Origin: Serratia liquefaciens ATCC 27592
GTDB taxonomy: Bacteria > Pseudomonadota > Gammaproteobacteria > Enterobacterales > Enterobacteriaceae
Reading direction: 5' to 3'
DNA: 64,000 bases
Assembly: GCF_000422085.1 (NCBI RefSeq)
Contig: NC_021741.1
Coordinates: 2,666,001 to 2,730,000 of the forward strand
Positions 47,206 through 57,418 of this stretch are shown here, piece after piece. Numbering within the stretch: position 1 is the first letter of the stretch; each line of letters starts with the position of its first letter. The translations under genes and the position numbers were made by a program. Below the pieces are notes generated by a model. It was not told the DNA's origin and made no database searches. It saw nothing but the letters and a program-made list of their open reading frames with translations.

Positions 47206-48702
47206 ATGACATCTGCACATACCCCATCCTCATACGACGAGCTGCGCGCCCTGTTCACCCGCCTGTCGCGCTTCGGCCACCTTTCCGCTATTGCCGGTTG
47301 GGACATGCAAACCATGATGCCGCCGGGCGGCAGCAAAGCACGTTCGGAAGCGCTGGCTGAACTGAGCGTACTGCAACACCAAATTTTGACCGCAGATAAA
47401 ACCGGCCGTCTGTTTGAACGTGCACAGCAGGAAACCCTGGATGACATTGACCGCGCCAACCTGCTGGAAATGCGTCGCCAATATGACAATGCGGTGCTGG
47501 TACCGGAGTCGCTGGTCGAAGCCAAGTCGCTGGCCGGCGCGCGTTGTGAACATGCCTGGCGCGCTCAGCGTCCAGCCAACGACTGGGAAGGTTTCGCGGA
47601 GAACCTGCGTGAAGTGGTCAAGCTTAGCCGACAGGAAGCGCAGATCCGTGCCGAAGCGGCAGGCACCAGCCGCTACGATGCGCTGCTGAATCTGTATGAA
47701 CCGGGCATGCGCAGCAGCGATATCGACCGCATTTTTGGCGATCTGAAAACCTGGTTGCCTGACCTGCTGCAGAAAGTGGTGACCAAACAGGCTCAGGAAC
47801 CTTGCCTGATCCCACAAGGGCCGTTCAATGTGGAGACCCAGCGTCAACTGAGTTTGAGCGTAATGAAACTGCTCGGTTTTAACTTTGATGGTGGCCGCGT
47901 GGACGTCAGTGCACACCCATTCTGCGGTGGCGTACCTGAAGACGTGCGCATCACCACTCGCTATAACGATAAAGAATTCCTGACGGCACTGCTCGGTATC
48001 GTGCATGAAACCGGCCATGCCCGCTACGAGCAAAACCTGCCGCGTGACTGGCTGGGCCAACCTGTAGCTCAGGCGCGCTCAACGGCCATCCACGAATCGC
48101 AAAGCCTGCTGTTTGAAATGCAGTTGGCGCGCGGCAGCGACTTCCTGAAGATCCTGCGCCCGTTGGTGACCCAGCAATTTGGCGAGCAGCCGGCGCTGGA
48201 AGAAGCTAACTTTATCCGTCTGAATCAGCGTGTAAAACCCGGCCTGATCCGCGTAGATGCTGACGAGGTGAGCTACCCGGCGCACGTAATCTTGCGTTAT
48301 GAGATCGAGAAGGCCCTGGTTGAAGGCGAGATCGAGGTGGAGGACATTCCGGCACTGTGGAATGAGAAAATGAAGGGTTACCTCGGCCTGGACACCGTCG
48401 GCAACTACCGTAATGGCTGCATGCAGGACATTCACTGGACTGACGGTGCCTTCGGTTACTTCCCGACTTACACTCTGGGCGCCATGTATGCCGCGCAGCT
48501 GTTCCACAGCGCACGTGAAGCAATGCCATCGTTGAGCAGCGACATTGCCGAAGGCAACCTGAATCCGCTGTTCCACTGGCTGAAGCAGAATATCTGGCGC
48601 CACGGCAGCCGTTTCCCTACCGATACGCTGATCGCTAACGCGACCGGCGAAGCGCTTAACCCGGCCTATTTCCGCAAGCATTTGGAAAACCGCTACCTGT
48701 AA
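47206..48702 (+). CDS. M32-family carboxypeptidase (carboxypeptidase Taq type)
   Basis: A 498-residue zinc carboxypeptidase of family M32. The metal motif is HETGH (His267, Glu268, His271) in LGIVHETGHARYEQNLP, followed by HESQSLLFEMQLARG with the third ligand Glu and by DEVSYPAHVILRYEIEKAL and YFPTYTLGAMYAAQL. Cytosolic, removes C-terminal residues except Pro. Start ATG 47206 with TATGGAGCTAAACG. It is about 67 bases after rstB on the same strand; no functional tie is evident. Confidence 0.93.
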   Translation: MTSAHTPSSYDELRALFTRLSRFGHLSAIAGWDMQTMMPPGGSKARSEALAELSVLQHQILTADKTGRLFERAQQETLDDIDRANLLEMRRQYDNAVLVPESLVEAKSLAGARCEHAWRAQRPANDWEGFAENLREVVKLSRQEAQIRAEAAGTSRYDALLNLYEPGMRSSDIDRIFGDLKTWLPDLLQKVVTKQAQEPCLIPQGPFNVETQRQLSLSVMKLLGFNFDGGRVDVSAHPFCGGVPEDVRITTRYNDKEFLTALLGIVHETGHARYEQNLPRDWLGQPVAQARSTAIHESQSLLFEMQLARGSDFLKILRPLVTQQFGEQPALEEANFIRLNQRVKPGLIRVDADEVSYPAHVILRYEIEKALVEGEIEVEDIPALWNEKMKGYLGLDTVGNYRNGCMQDIHWTDGAFGYFPTYTLGAMYAAQLFHSAREAMPSLSSDIAEGNLNPLFHWLKQNIWRHGSRFPTDTLIANATGEALNPAYFRKHLENRYL

Positions 48703-49049
48703 TCCTGTCCCCAGGCACAATGTCCCGTGCCTGGGCATTTTCCCCTGCTTTGCCAGCATGATTCCATAGCGCACTTCCCCTTCCTACGACACCTTGGCCG
48801 CAGAGAGTGGGTCGGTAACTCTCTATATGTATGTTGTAACTAAAATGGAAAAATTCAGTGCCTATTGGGCATCCGCTCTAACCACGATTATCGCTCGCCG
48901 GCGCTTTCATCTCCCTTTTCTGTGGGTTCGTACATTAGGTTACACGCCGAAACCAATCACTCACGGAAAGCATTCTGGCGTTTGCCTACTATCTTTACAC
49001 CGGCCCCGCAGTGGGCTCGATACATGATGAGTCATTTGAGGAATCTACA
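48703..49049 (+). promoter_or_regulatory. asr promoter region with RstA box
   Basis: A 347-base region with no gene. TACATTAGGTTACA at 48931-48944 matches the RstA box TACATNTNGTTACA at 11 of 12 defined positions and lies 106 bases before asr. A weaker copy, TGTATGTTGTAACT, is at 48828-48841 (8 of 12). A TACTAT at 48988-48993 may be the -10; no good -35 is present, as expected for an activator-dependent promoter. Confidence 0.65.
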
Positions 49050-49355
49050 ATGAAAAAAGTATTAGCTCTGGTTGTTGCCGCTGCAATGGGTCTGTCTTCT
49101 GTTGCCTTCGCTGCTGACGCTGCCACCACCACGGCAACCCCTGCTGCGACAGCGACCACCACCACCGCAGCTCCGGCTAAAACCACTCACGTGAAGAAAC
49201 ATCACGCGAAGAAAGCGCCAGTACAAAAAGCGCAGGCGGCTAAAAAGCACCACAAAGCTACTGCCAAAAAAGCGCCGGCTCAGAAAGCCCAGGCCGCCAA
49301 GAAACACCACAAAAAAGCCAGCCACAAAAAAGCCACCAGCACGCCAGCGGCATAA
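49050..49355 (+). CDS. asr: Acid shock protein (Asr)
   Basis: A 101-residue periplasmic protein with signal peptide ([21 protein letters not shown]) and a very basic, Ala/Lys/His-rich, intrinsically disordered chain. Two 19-residue repeats ([15 protein letters not shown]..., [15 protein letters not shown]...) are encoded at 49212-49325. E. coli Asr is 102 residues, strongly induced at low pH by RstA, and recently viewed as an acid-stress chaperone-like protein. The ATG at 49050 has GAGGAATCTACA. An RstA box is upstream and rstAB is in the same window. Confidence 0.93.
   Translation: MKKVLALVVAAAMGLSSVAFAADAATTTATPAATATTTTAAPAKTTHVKKHHAKKAPVQKAQAAKKHHKATAKKAPAQKAQAAKKHHKKASHKKATSTPAA
49212..49325 (+). 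repeat. Tandem 57-base repeat within asr
   Basis: Two units of 19 codons (49212-49268 and 49269-49325) coding for near-identical [15 protein letters not shown] segments. Codon choices differ between units, so the protein repeat is kept more than the DNA. Confidence 0.8.
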
Positions 49356-49404
49356 TCGCAATCTGAAGTGAGGCTCCCCTCACCAGTCCAGGCTTGAGTT
49401 GTCC

Positions 49405-49430
49405 AACACCCGGTTCGCCGGGTGTTTTTT
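49405..49430 (+). terminator. Rho-independent terminator of asr
   Basis: AACACCCGG-TTCG-CCGGGTGTT followed by TTTT; a 9-bp stem with a stable UUCG tetraloop. Precedes the small ydgU-like gene, so partial read-through may be needed if the two are co-transcribed. Confidence 0.88.
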
Positions 49431-49447
49431 CATCGGGGGTTCTCATC

Positions 49448-49528
49448 ATGCTGCGTCGCTACCTATTTGAAATCATTTTGGCCAGCCTGATCCTTTGCGG
49501 GCTCATTGCCGCCTTTTTTTATCTGTAG
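49448..49528 (+). CDS. ydgU: YdgU-like small membrane protein (26 residues)
   Basis: A 26-codon frame giving MLRRYLFEIILASLILCGLI and AAFFYL: a single membrane helix with a basic start. Position directly after asr is that of E. coli ydgU, a 27-residue acid-linked inner-membrane peptide. GGGGGTTCTCATC precedes the ATG. Its role is unknown. Homology is by position and pattern as I recall it, not by alignment. Confidence 0.7.
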   Translation: MLRRYLFEIILASLILCGLIAAFFYL

Positions 49529-49657
49529 CCGCTCAGCCCCTCGGGATAAGAAATTATTGAAAAATCAATCACTGCCCATCCACACTGCGACTAAATCAGT
49601 CTATAGTTACCACTCAGTGTGTTTATGGATGACCCGTCATTTCCAGGCAAGAAACCT

Positions 49658-50479
49658 ATGCGCATAACCGTTTTGCTGTTGCTGTGCTCATTCCCGCTCG
49701 CACTTTCCCTCTCAGCAAGGGCCGATAGCCCTTCCGATGCATCGATCGCTGAGCAAACACGCCTGTTTTTTGGCAAAGATGAACGCATCAAGGTCACCGA
49801 AACCGACGGCTGGCCGTGGCAGGCGATTGGCCAGGTAGAAACCGCCAGCGGTAATTTGTGCACCGCCACGCTGATCTCTCCTCATCTGGCACTCACCGCC
49901 GGTCACTGCGTGCTGGCACCGCCGGGCCAATTGGACAAGGCGATCGCACTGCGCTTTGTGGCCGGCAACAAGAGTTGGCAATACCAGACCGACAATATCG
50001 AGACGCTGGTTGACCGTAAGCTGGGCAAAAAGCTCAAGGCCGACGGCGACGGCTGGATCGTACCGCCCGCAGCCGCGGCGTATGACTTTGCCCTGATCCG
50101 CCTGAAGGATAAAAAGCCGCTGCCGATTAAGCCGTTGCTGTTGTGGCAAGGCGACAGCAAGGCTCTGACTCAGGCGCTGAAACAGGCCAAACGGCTGATT
50201 ACCCAGGCCGGGTATCCGGGAGATCACCTCGACGATCTCTACAGTCACCAAAACTGTAAAGTGACGGGTTGGGCGCAACAAGGCGTACTGTCGCATCAAT
50301 GCGATACCCTGCCCGGCGACAGTGGCTCGCCGTTATTGCTGAAAACCGCCGCTGGCTGGAAGCTCATCGCCATTCAAAGCTCCGCACCGGCAGCCAAAGA
50401 TCGCTACCGTGCCGATAACCGCGCACTGGCGGTGACCGGTATCCGCGATGCGCTGGACGCACTGGCCGCGGGGAAATAA
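49658..50479 (+). CDS. Secreted S1-family (trypsin-like) serine protease
   Basis: A 273-residue exported protease. Signal peptide about residues 1-22 ([20 protein letters not shown]). The catalytic triad is visible: His83 in [10 protein letters not shown], Asp143 in AYDFALIRL and Ser222 in PGDSGSPLL. Two cysteine pairs (about 68/84 and 200/215) are likely disulfides. An upstream GTG at 49619 is in frame, but the ATG at 49658 directly starts the signal peptide and has AGGCAAGAAACCT. Monocistronic; convergent with the AraC gene (4-base gap). Substrate unknown; likely periplasmic or secreted. Confidence 0.9.
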   Translation: MRITVLLLLCSFPLALSLSARADSPSDASIAEQTRLFFGKDERIKVTETDGWPWQAIGQVETASGNLCTATLISPHLALTAGHCVLAPPGQLDKAIALRFVAGNKSWQYQTDNIETLVDRKLGKKLKADGDGWIVPPAAAAYDFALIRLKDKKPLPIKPLLLWQGDSKALTQALKQAKRLITQAGYPGDHLDDLYSHQNCKVTGWAQQGVLSHQCDTLPGDSGSPLLLKTAAGWKLIAIQSSAPAAKDRYRADNRALAVTGIRDALDALAAGK

Positions 50480-50483
50480 GCGG

Positions 50484-51299
50484 TTATAAGCCGGCGTGGG
50501 CTTCTGCGCCGGTTTCCCTTGAGACGTTTCCCGCCATAAAGCCCTTGGGCGTGGTGCCGGTGAACTGCCGGAAGAACGCGATAAAAGCGCTGTCGCTGGA
50601 AAAGCCCAAATGCTGTGCCACGGTGCTGACCCTGGGCATTTCCGCCAGCAGTTCAATCGCCCGCATCAACCGCCATTGTTGGCTCCACTGCTGATAGCTC
50701 AACCCGCTCTCGCGCTGAAAAATGCGCGTCAGCGTTTTGGCATGCAAATTCAATTCCTGTGCCAGTACGCTCAACCCCGGCAGTTCATCCCGCTTGTCGA
50801 GGTTCTCCAGCCAGCGAGCTAAACGGGCATCCCTGGGCAGTATCAGTCCGGTGCTCTCTAGCCGTGCCGCATTCAGTTCGTTGATCAGCACCGGCACCAG
50901 ATCACGCGCCGCCCGGCATTCGATCGTCTGATTAAACGGCCAATAAGCGATACGTTCAATCACCGCTGCCAGCAAGGGATTGACCGCCAATACCGCGCAC
51001 TCTTGCAGCCTGGCAGGCGCCAATTCAGGCTCCAGATAGATTGAGCGATAGGCCACCTGGCCGTGCAGCTGTACCCGATGCCGGATCCCACCGGGGATCC
51101 ACAAACAGCGCGTTGGCGGTAAAATCAACCAACGATCGCTGAGCGTCACCGTCATGCATCCACGGGACGAATAGAGCAACTGAGCACGTCGATGGCAGTG
51201 CTCTTTAGAGTCATGATTGGCTAGCTCGGCGGCAATCCCCAGCACCGGTGCAGGCCAGCTATCCGGGTCGAAGGCATCCCGTTGGGCAATCAAGGCCAT
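50484..51299 (-). CDS. AraC-family regulator (NimR-like)
   Basis: A 271-residue AraC regulator: an N-terminal cupin-like sensing domain (HCHRRAQLLYSSRGCMTVTL, LPPTRCLWIPGGIRHRVQLHG) and a C-terminal double HTH (LSVLAQELNLHAKTLTRIFQRESGLSYQQWSQQWRLMRAIELL, STVAQHLGFSSDSAFIAFFRQFTGTTPKGF). The layout resembles NimR (YeaM), which controls a divergent MFS exporter. Here it is divergent from an MFS gene at 51401, so control of that exporter is the natural inference. Inducer unknown. Confidence 0.9.
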   Translation of the reverse strand: MALIAQRDAFDPDSWPAPVLGIAAELANHDSKEHCHRRAQLLYSSRGCMTVTLSDRWLILPPTRCLWIPGGIRHRVQLHGQVAYRSIYLEPELAPARLQECAVLAVNPLLAAVIERIAYWPFNQTIECRAARDLVPVLINELNAARLESTGLILPRDARLARWLENLDKRDELPGLSVLAQELNLHAKTLTRIFQRESGLSYQQWSQQWRLMRAIELLAEMPRVSTVAQHLGFSSDSAFIAFFRQFTGTTPKGFMAGNVSRETGAEAHAGL

Positions 51300-51400
51300 G
51301 AATTGTCCTTTTCTCGTTATTTTTTGTCCTGATGATTGTAATTGAACATTTTGGCTTTCCCTATACTGGCGCGATTATTCATTGTTAAAGGTCAATTCCC

Positions 51401-52549
51401 ATGTCGCGCCTTCCTCTGCCATTGATGGTCGCCAGCATAATGGCGCCACAGGTGCTCGAAACCCTTTATAGCCCAGCGCTCACCGCGATCCGCGCCGATT
51501 TCAACGTCAGTGCCGCCCAGGCCAGCCAGACGCTATCGATCTATTTCTTCGCTTTTGCCTTCGGCGTCGCTTTCTGGGGGGTAATGTGCGATAGGTTTGG
51601 CCGCAGAGTGGCCATGTTGGCAGGGCTGACACTGTATCTGGGCGGTGCGGTGGTGGCGTTGCTGAGCTCGCATTTCACGCTGTTGTTGACCGCTCGCGCC
51701 ACCATCGCCTTCGGTGCTGCGGTCGGCTCTATCGTCACGCAAACCATGCTGCGTGACGTGTATCAGGGGCACGCTCTGGGGAAAGTCTTCGCCACCCTCG
51801 GCATTGCCCTGTCGATCAGCCCGGTTCTGGGTATGTTGGCGGGGGGAATTTTGGTCAGTTGGGGCGGCAGTATGGCGATATTCATTGCCCAGGGGATGCT
51901 GGCATGGGCCCTGCTGGTTTGGTGCTGGTACGCTCTGCCGGAAACGCAGCCACCGGGCGGCGCATTACAAGCCTCTGCGGCAAGCAGTGGCTGGATTATC
52001 CTGCGCGACCGGCATATCTGGTGTAGTGCCTTATTGGTGGCAGGCTTTAATATTATGGTGTTCAGCTACTTCAGCCTGGCACCGTTCATGTTTGAACGAC
52101 TGGGGCTAAGCAGCCGACAGTTTGGCTACTCTGGCATTGCCCTGGCGCTGGGCAGCCTGCTTGGCGCGTTAGTCAATCGCCATTTGTTGGCCAGGGATAT
52201 CGGCGCAGAGCGTCAAATCCTGCTGGGTAGCCTGCTGGCGTGTGGCGCGGCGCTGGCATTAGGTTACTGGCAGCACAGCATAATGATGTTGCTGCCCTGC
52301 ATGCTGATCAGCCTGGCCTTCGGCCTGGCGATCCCCAATGTATTGAGTCAGGCCCTGAATCGCTACCGGCAGCAACTGGGCACAGCCGGCGCGATTTTTG
52401 GCCTGCTTTACTACCTGCTGATTGGCGCCGGGCTGTCCCTGGCCGCCGTTGGGCAAAACCTGCCCGCAACGCTGCTGGTGTGCAGCCTGCTGTGCCTGGT
52501 CTGCACAGGCTGCCTGTTCGCGTTGCTCAGCCCGAAAGCTGCTCGATAG
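51401..52549 (+). CDS. MFS efflux transporter, Bcr/CflA type
   Basis: A 382-residue MFS protein with about 12 helices. The start QVLETLYSPALTAIRADF, loop 2-3 motif GVMCDRFGRRVAMLAGL and motif C-like SPVLGMLAGGILVSWGG fit the Bcr/CflA drug:H+ antiporters. It is divergent from a NimR-like AraC gene, which likely controls it. The 3' end overlaps the end of hrpA by 23 bases on the opposite strand. Substrate unknown. Confidence 0.9.
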   Translation: MSRLPLPLMVASIMAPQVLETLYSPALTAIRADFNVSAAQASQTLSIYFFAFAFGVAFWGVMCDRFGRRVAMLAGLTLYLGGAVVALLSSHFTLLLTARATIAFGAAVGSIVTQTMLRDVYQGHALGKVFATLGIALSISPVLGMLAGGILVSWGGSMAIFIAQGMLAWALLVWCWYALPETQPPGGALQASAASSGWIILRDRHIWCSALLVAGFNIMVFSYFSLAPFMFERLGLSSRQFGYSGIALALGSLLGALVNRHLLARDIGAERQILLGSLLACGAALALGYWQHSIMMLLPCMLISLAFGLAIPNVLSQALNRYRQQLGTAGAIFGLLYYLLIGAGLSLAAVGQNLPATLLVCSLLCLVCTGCLFALLSPKAAR

Positions 52550-55500
52550 TCTGCAAGATACGCTTGTCAGAGATCGGGTAAGGCGTGCCGAGTTGCTGAG
52601 CGAACAGGCTGACGCGCAGTTCTTCGATCATCCAACGCACCTCTTTCACCTCTTCATCCTGCTGCCGCTTCGGCGGCAGTTTGTTCAGCCATTGTTGCCA
52701 GGCCTGTTGCACCTGTTCCACCCGCAGCATCTGCGCACGATCGCGATGCGGATCGGTCGCCAGCTTCTCCAGACGGCGCTCAATTGCCTGCAGATAGCGC
52801 AACGTATCCGACAGGCGCTTCCAGCCGTTGTTGGTCACAAAACCGCGATAAACCAGGCCGCCGAGCTGGTTTTTGATATCCGACAGCGCCAGCGCCAGGG
52901 AGATGTCCACCCGGCCTTTCAGCCGTTTATTGATGTTGAATACCGCAGTCAGGATCTGCTCGACCTGTTTGGCTACTCCTACCACCGTTTCATTCAGCTC
53001 GGCGCGCACTTTTTCCTGCAGGCGGGCAAAATCCTCTTCCTGCCAAACCGGCCCGCCGTGCTCGGCAATCAGCTTATCGATGCCGCACGAGATGCAGTCG
53101 TCAATCAAATCCAGCACCCTGCCATAAGGGTTAAAGTACAGCCCCAGCTTGGCTTTGTTAGGCAGTTTTTCATGCAGGTACTTGATGGGCGATGGAATGT
53201 TCAGCAACAGCAGGCGGCGCGTTCCCTGCCACATCGCCTGTTGCTGTTCCTGCTCGCTGTCGAACAAACGGATCGCCACGCTGTCTTTTTCATCCACCAG
53301 CGCCGGATAGGCCTTCATCGAATAGCCACCGCGTTTCTGCTCATAAAACTCCGGCAGTTTGCCGAAGCTCCAGATATGCAGATTGCTTTGCTCCAGCCCA
53401 TCGTCCGCCACCGCAGACAGGGTTTCCTGCACCTTGTCTTTCAGTTGCAGCTTCAGCGCGGTCAGATTTTTGCCTTCCAGCAGGGTTTTGTGTTTTTCCC
53501 CCACCACCCGGAAAGTCATTTTAAGGTGATCGGGCACCTGTTCCCACTGCCAGTCATCTCGTGACACCGTCACACCAGTCATACGACGCAGCTCGCGCTC
53601 CAGCGCATCCAACAGCGGTAATTCCAGCGCGGTGACCCGTCCCAGAAAAGCCTCGGCATAGTTCGGTGCCGGTACAAAGTTGCGACGAACCGGCTTGGGC
53701 AGCGACTTAATCAGGGCGATCACCAATTCACGGCGAATGCCTGGAATTTGCCACTCAAAACCCTGATCCTCAACCTGATTAAGGATCGGCAGAGGAATAT
53801 GCACCGTCACGCCGTCGGCGTCGGTACCTGGCTCAAACTGATAGGTCAGGCGCAGCTTAAGGTTGCCCTGATGCCAGGTATTCGGATAGTCCAGCGCACT
53901 GACCTTATTGGCGCCGTCCTTGATCAGCATCTCTTTTTCAAAGCTGAGCAAATCCGCGTTCTGTTTTGCGGCGTTTTTCCACCAGTTGTCAAAATGACGC
54001 CCGGAGATCACCTCGCCAGGGATGCGCTGATCGTAGAAACTGAACAGGGTTTCATCATCAACCAAAATGTCACGACGGCGCGACTTATGCTCCAGTTCCT
54101 CCACTTCCGCACGCAGCTTCAGGTTAGCACTGAAGAATGCATGGCGCGTCTGCCAGTCGCCTTCCACCAGCGCATGGCGGATAAACAGTTCCCGACACAG
54201 CAGCGGATCTATGGTGCTGTAATTAACCTGTCGCGCAGCGACGATGGGCAACCCGAACAGCGTCACTTTTTCGGTGGCCATCACCGCACCCTGGGATTTC
54301 GACCAATGGGGTTCGCTGTAGCTGTGCTTCACCAGGTGCTGGGCTAACGGCTCAATCCACTCCGGTTCGATACGTGCGGCGATACGCCCCCACAGGCGGC
54401 TGGTCTCAACCAGTTCGGCCACCATGGTCCATTTCGGCGGTTTCTTGAACAGACCTGAACCTGGGAAGATAGAAAATCTTGCGTTGCGAGCGCCCGTGTA
54501 CTCTTGCTTATCAGCATCTTTCTGGCCGATATGCGATAGCAAACCGGTCAATAACGCGGTGTGTACGCTGCGGTAATCGGAAGGTTCGCTGTTGACCGGC
54601 AGCCCCAGCTCTTTCACCACCTGACGCAGCTGGGTATAAATATCCTGCCATTCACGCACCCGCAAATAGTTAAGGAAATCATTGCGGCACAGCCGACGGA
54701 ACTGACTGGATGAGTGCTCTTTCTGCTGCTCTTTCAGCCAGTCCCACAGGTTGACGTAAGCCAGGAAATCCGAATCTTTGTCGGCAAAGCGTCGGTGTTT
54801 CTCGTCCGAGGCCTGCTGCTTGTCCATTGGCCGTTCGCGCGGATCCTGTATCGACAGCGCAGCGGTGATGATCATCACTTCACGCACGCTGCCGCTTTTC
54901 TGCGCCTCCAGTACCATGCGCGCTAAACGCGGGTCGATCGGCAACTGCGCCAATTGACGCCCCTGAGGCGTGAGCTGGTAGTGGCCATTGTCGGCCGTTT
55001 TAATTGCGCCCAGCTCTTCGAGCAGGCGTACGCCATCGAGAATATTGCGCTTGTCCGGCGCCTCAACGAACGGGAAAGCGGCGATATCCCCTAACCCAAG
55101 CGACGTCATCTGCAAGATAACCGACGCCAGGTTGGTGCGCAGGATCTCCGGATCGGTAAACTCCGGACGCGACAGGAAGTCCTGTTCCGAGTACAGACGA
55201 ATGCAAATACCGTCGGAGACGCGCCCGCAGCGGCCCTTGCGCTGATTGGCGGAAGCCTGCGAAACCGGTTCGATCGGCAGGCGCTGCACCTTGGTGCGGA
55301 AACTGTAACGACTGATACGCGCGGTACCGGGATCAATCACGTACTTGATGCCGGGTACGGTCAGTGAGGTTTCCGCCACGTTGGTCGCCAGCACGATGCG
55401 TCGGCCGTGATGCGACTGGAATACCCGGTTCTGTTCGCTGTTCGACAAACGGGCATACAGCGGCAGGACCTCGGTATGCGGCAAATTAAGACGGTTCAGG

Positions 55501-56435
55501 GCGTCGGCGGTGTCGCGAATTTCGCGCTCTCCGCTCATGAAGATCAGGATATCCCCCGGCCCTTCGCGGCCCAGCTCATCTACCGCATCGAAAATCGCCT
55601 GCAGTTGATCGCGGTCGGTATCGTCGGCATCGTCCACTACCGGACGATAACGCACTTCGACCGGATAAGTACGACCAGAGACTTCGATAATCGGCGCGTT
55701 ATTGAAATGGCGCGAAAAACGCTGCGGATCGATAGTCGCCGAAGTGATGATGACTTTGAGATCCGGGCGCTTTGGCAGCAGTTCACGCAGGTAACCCAGG
55801 ATGAAATCAATGTTCAGGCTGCGTTCGTGTGCTTCATCGATAATCAACGTGTCGTACTGCATCAGCAGCCGGTCCTGCTGGATTTCCGCCAACAGGATCC
55901 CGTCAGTCATCAGCTTGACCAGGGTGTTTTCGCCGACCTGATCGTTAAAACGCACCTTATAACCTACGCTGCCGCCCAACGGCGTTTCCAGCTCGTCGGC
56001 AATGCGGTTGGCTACGGTACGCGCCGCCAGGCGTCGAGGTTGGGTATGGCCGATCAGCCCTTTTACCCCGCGCCCCAGCTCCAGACAGATCTTCGGCAAC
56101 TGGGTGGTTTTCCCCGAACCGGTTTCACCGGCAACAATCACCACCTGATGGTCGCGGATGGCCTGCAAAATATCCTGTTTTTTCTGACTGACCGGCAGGT
56201 TTTCCGGGTAGGTGACTTTCGGACAGGATGCGGCGCGCGACTGCACTTTTTGCAACGCTGCCGTTATGTCACTTTCCAGCTCGGCGGCGACGGCCAGCTG
56301 AGCATCGGGATTTTTGATTTTTCGTGCGCCCTGCAGCCGACGTTGCAGACGTTGTTGGTCACGGAGCATCAGCTCGCCCAGTTGGGCAGACAGTGCCGCG
56401 AGCGGAGATTTCACGTTCGGTATTCCTTGTTTCAT
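52527..56435 (-). CDS. hrpA: ATP-dependent RNA helicase HrpA
   Basis: A 1302-residue DEAH-box helicase (E. coli 1300). RecA-like domain 1 has VVIVAGETGSGKTTQLPKI (motif I), DEAH (IIDEAHERS) and TSATID (motif III); domain 2 has VLATNVAETSLT and QRKGRCGRV (motif VI). The long C-terminal DUF3418 region, including KPVRRNFVPAPNYAEAFLGR, follows. It acts on stalled or collided ribosomes in E. coli. Start ATG 56435 has a weak ribosome site. azoR is divergent, as in E. coli. Confidence 0.96.
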   Translation of the reverse strand: MKQGIPNVKSPLAALSAQLGELMLRDQQRLQRRLQGARKIKNPDAQLAVAAELESDITAALQKVQSRAASCPKVTYPENLPVSQKKQDILQAIRDHQVVIVAGETGSGKTTQLPKICLELGRGVKGLIGHTQPRRLAARTVANRIADELETPLGGSVGYKVRFNDQVGENTLVKLMTDGILLAEIQQDRLLMQYDTLIIDEAHERSLNIDFILGYLRELLPKRPDLKVIITSATIDPQRFSRHFNNAPIIEVSGRTYPVEVRYRPVVDDADDTDRDQLQAIFDAVDELGREGPGDILIFMSGEREIRDTADALNRLNLPHTEVLPLYARLSNSEQNRVFQSHHGRRIVLATNVAETSLTVPGIKYVIDPGTARISRYSFRTKVQRLPIEPVSQASANQRKGRCGRVSDGICIRLYSEQDFLSRPEFTDPEILRTNLASVILQMTSLGLGDIAAFPFVEAPDKRNILDGVRLLEELGAIKTADNGHYQLTPQGRQLAQLPIDPRLARMVLEAQKSGSVREVMIITAALSIQDPRERPMDKQQASDEKHRRFADKDSDFLAYVNLWDWLKEQQKEHSSSQFRRLCRNDFLNYLRVREWQDIYTQLRQVVKELGLPVNSEPSDYRSVHTALLTGLLSHIGQKDADKQEYTGARNARFSIFPGSGLFKKPPKWTMVAELVETSRLWGRIAARIEPEWIEPLAQHLVKHSYSEPHWSKSQGAVMATEKVTLFGLPIVAARQVNYSTIDPLLCRELFIRHALVEGDWQTRHAFFSANLKLRAEVEELEHKSRRRDILVDDETLFSFYDQRIPGEVISGRHFDNWWKNAAKQNADLLSFEKEMLIKDGANKVSALDYPNTWHQGNLKLRLTYQFEPGTDADGVTVHIPLPILNQVEDQGFEWQIPGIRRELVIALIKSLPKPVRRNFVPAPNYAEAFLGRVTALELPLLDALERELRRMTGVTVSRDDWQWEQVPDHLKMTFRVVGEKHKTLLEGKNLTALKLQLKDKVQETLSAVADDGLEQSNLHIWSFGKLPEFYEQKRGGYSMKAYPALVDEKDSVAIRLFDSEQEQQQAMWQGTRRLLLLNIPSPIKYLHEKLPNKAKLGLYFNPYGRVLDLIDDCISCGIDKLIAEHGGPVWQEEDFARLQEKVRAELNETVVGVAKQVEQILTAVFNINKRLKGRVDISLALALSDIKNQLGGLVYRGFVTNNGWKRLSDTLRYLQAIERRLEKLATDPHRDRAQMLRVEQVQQAWQQWLNKLPPKRQQDEEVKEVRWMIEELRVSLFAQQLGTPYPISDKRILQTIEQLSG

Positions 56436-56668
56436 CGCTGCTATATCAAGCTTTAGCAGCGGTTTGGTAATGGGTTAGCGAGTTTTCAGCTTTAAGTGCG
56501 CAGAATAACATAAGCCCCTTTTTCCCCATAATCCCGCCGCTTATGTCCCGGCAGCTTATTCAATAAAATCGAACAAAGGTCTCGAAATATTGCGCTATCA
56601 CTGCTGAAAAAATGTGAATAGAGTGTACTGCATGCAAAGGACGCGTTGTCCTGATGTCACTGTCATAA

Positions 56669-57289
<621 letters not shown>

Positions 57290-57393
57290 TGCCCGTTGCA
57301 GGGGTGTGATGCCCCTGCAAAGCTTCAACAGAACAAGCTAAATCCTGTCAACCCCGCTCTACCCTCATAAAAATCCAATGTTATATCGCTATT

Positions 57394-57418
57394 GCGCGCC
57401 TCAGGGCGCGCTTTTTTT
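57394..57418 (+). terminator. Rho-independent terminator of azoR
   Basis: GCGCGCC-TCAG-GGCGCGC followed by seven Ts; it runs into the 3' end of ydbL on the other strand. An extra hairpin without T-run (TTGCAGGGG / CCCCTGCAA) is at 57296-57320. Confidence 0.9.

Noticed and set aside
52422..53564. A 380-codon open frame antisense to hrpA
   Set aside because: It mirrors hrpA codon use on the other strand, has no recognisable domain and overlaps the MFS gene; high-GC shadow.
55407..56456. A 349-codon open frame antisense to hrpA
   Set aside because: Same reason: mirrored codon bias, no domain, no ribosome site.
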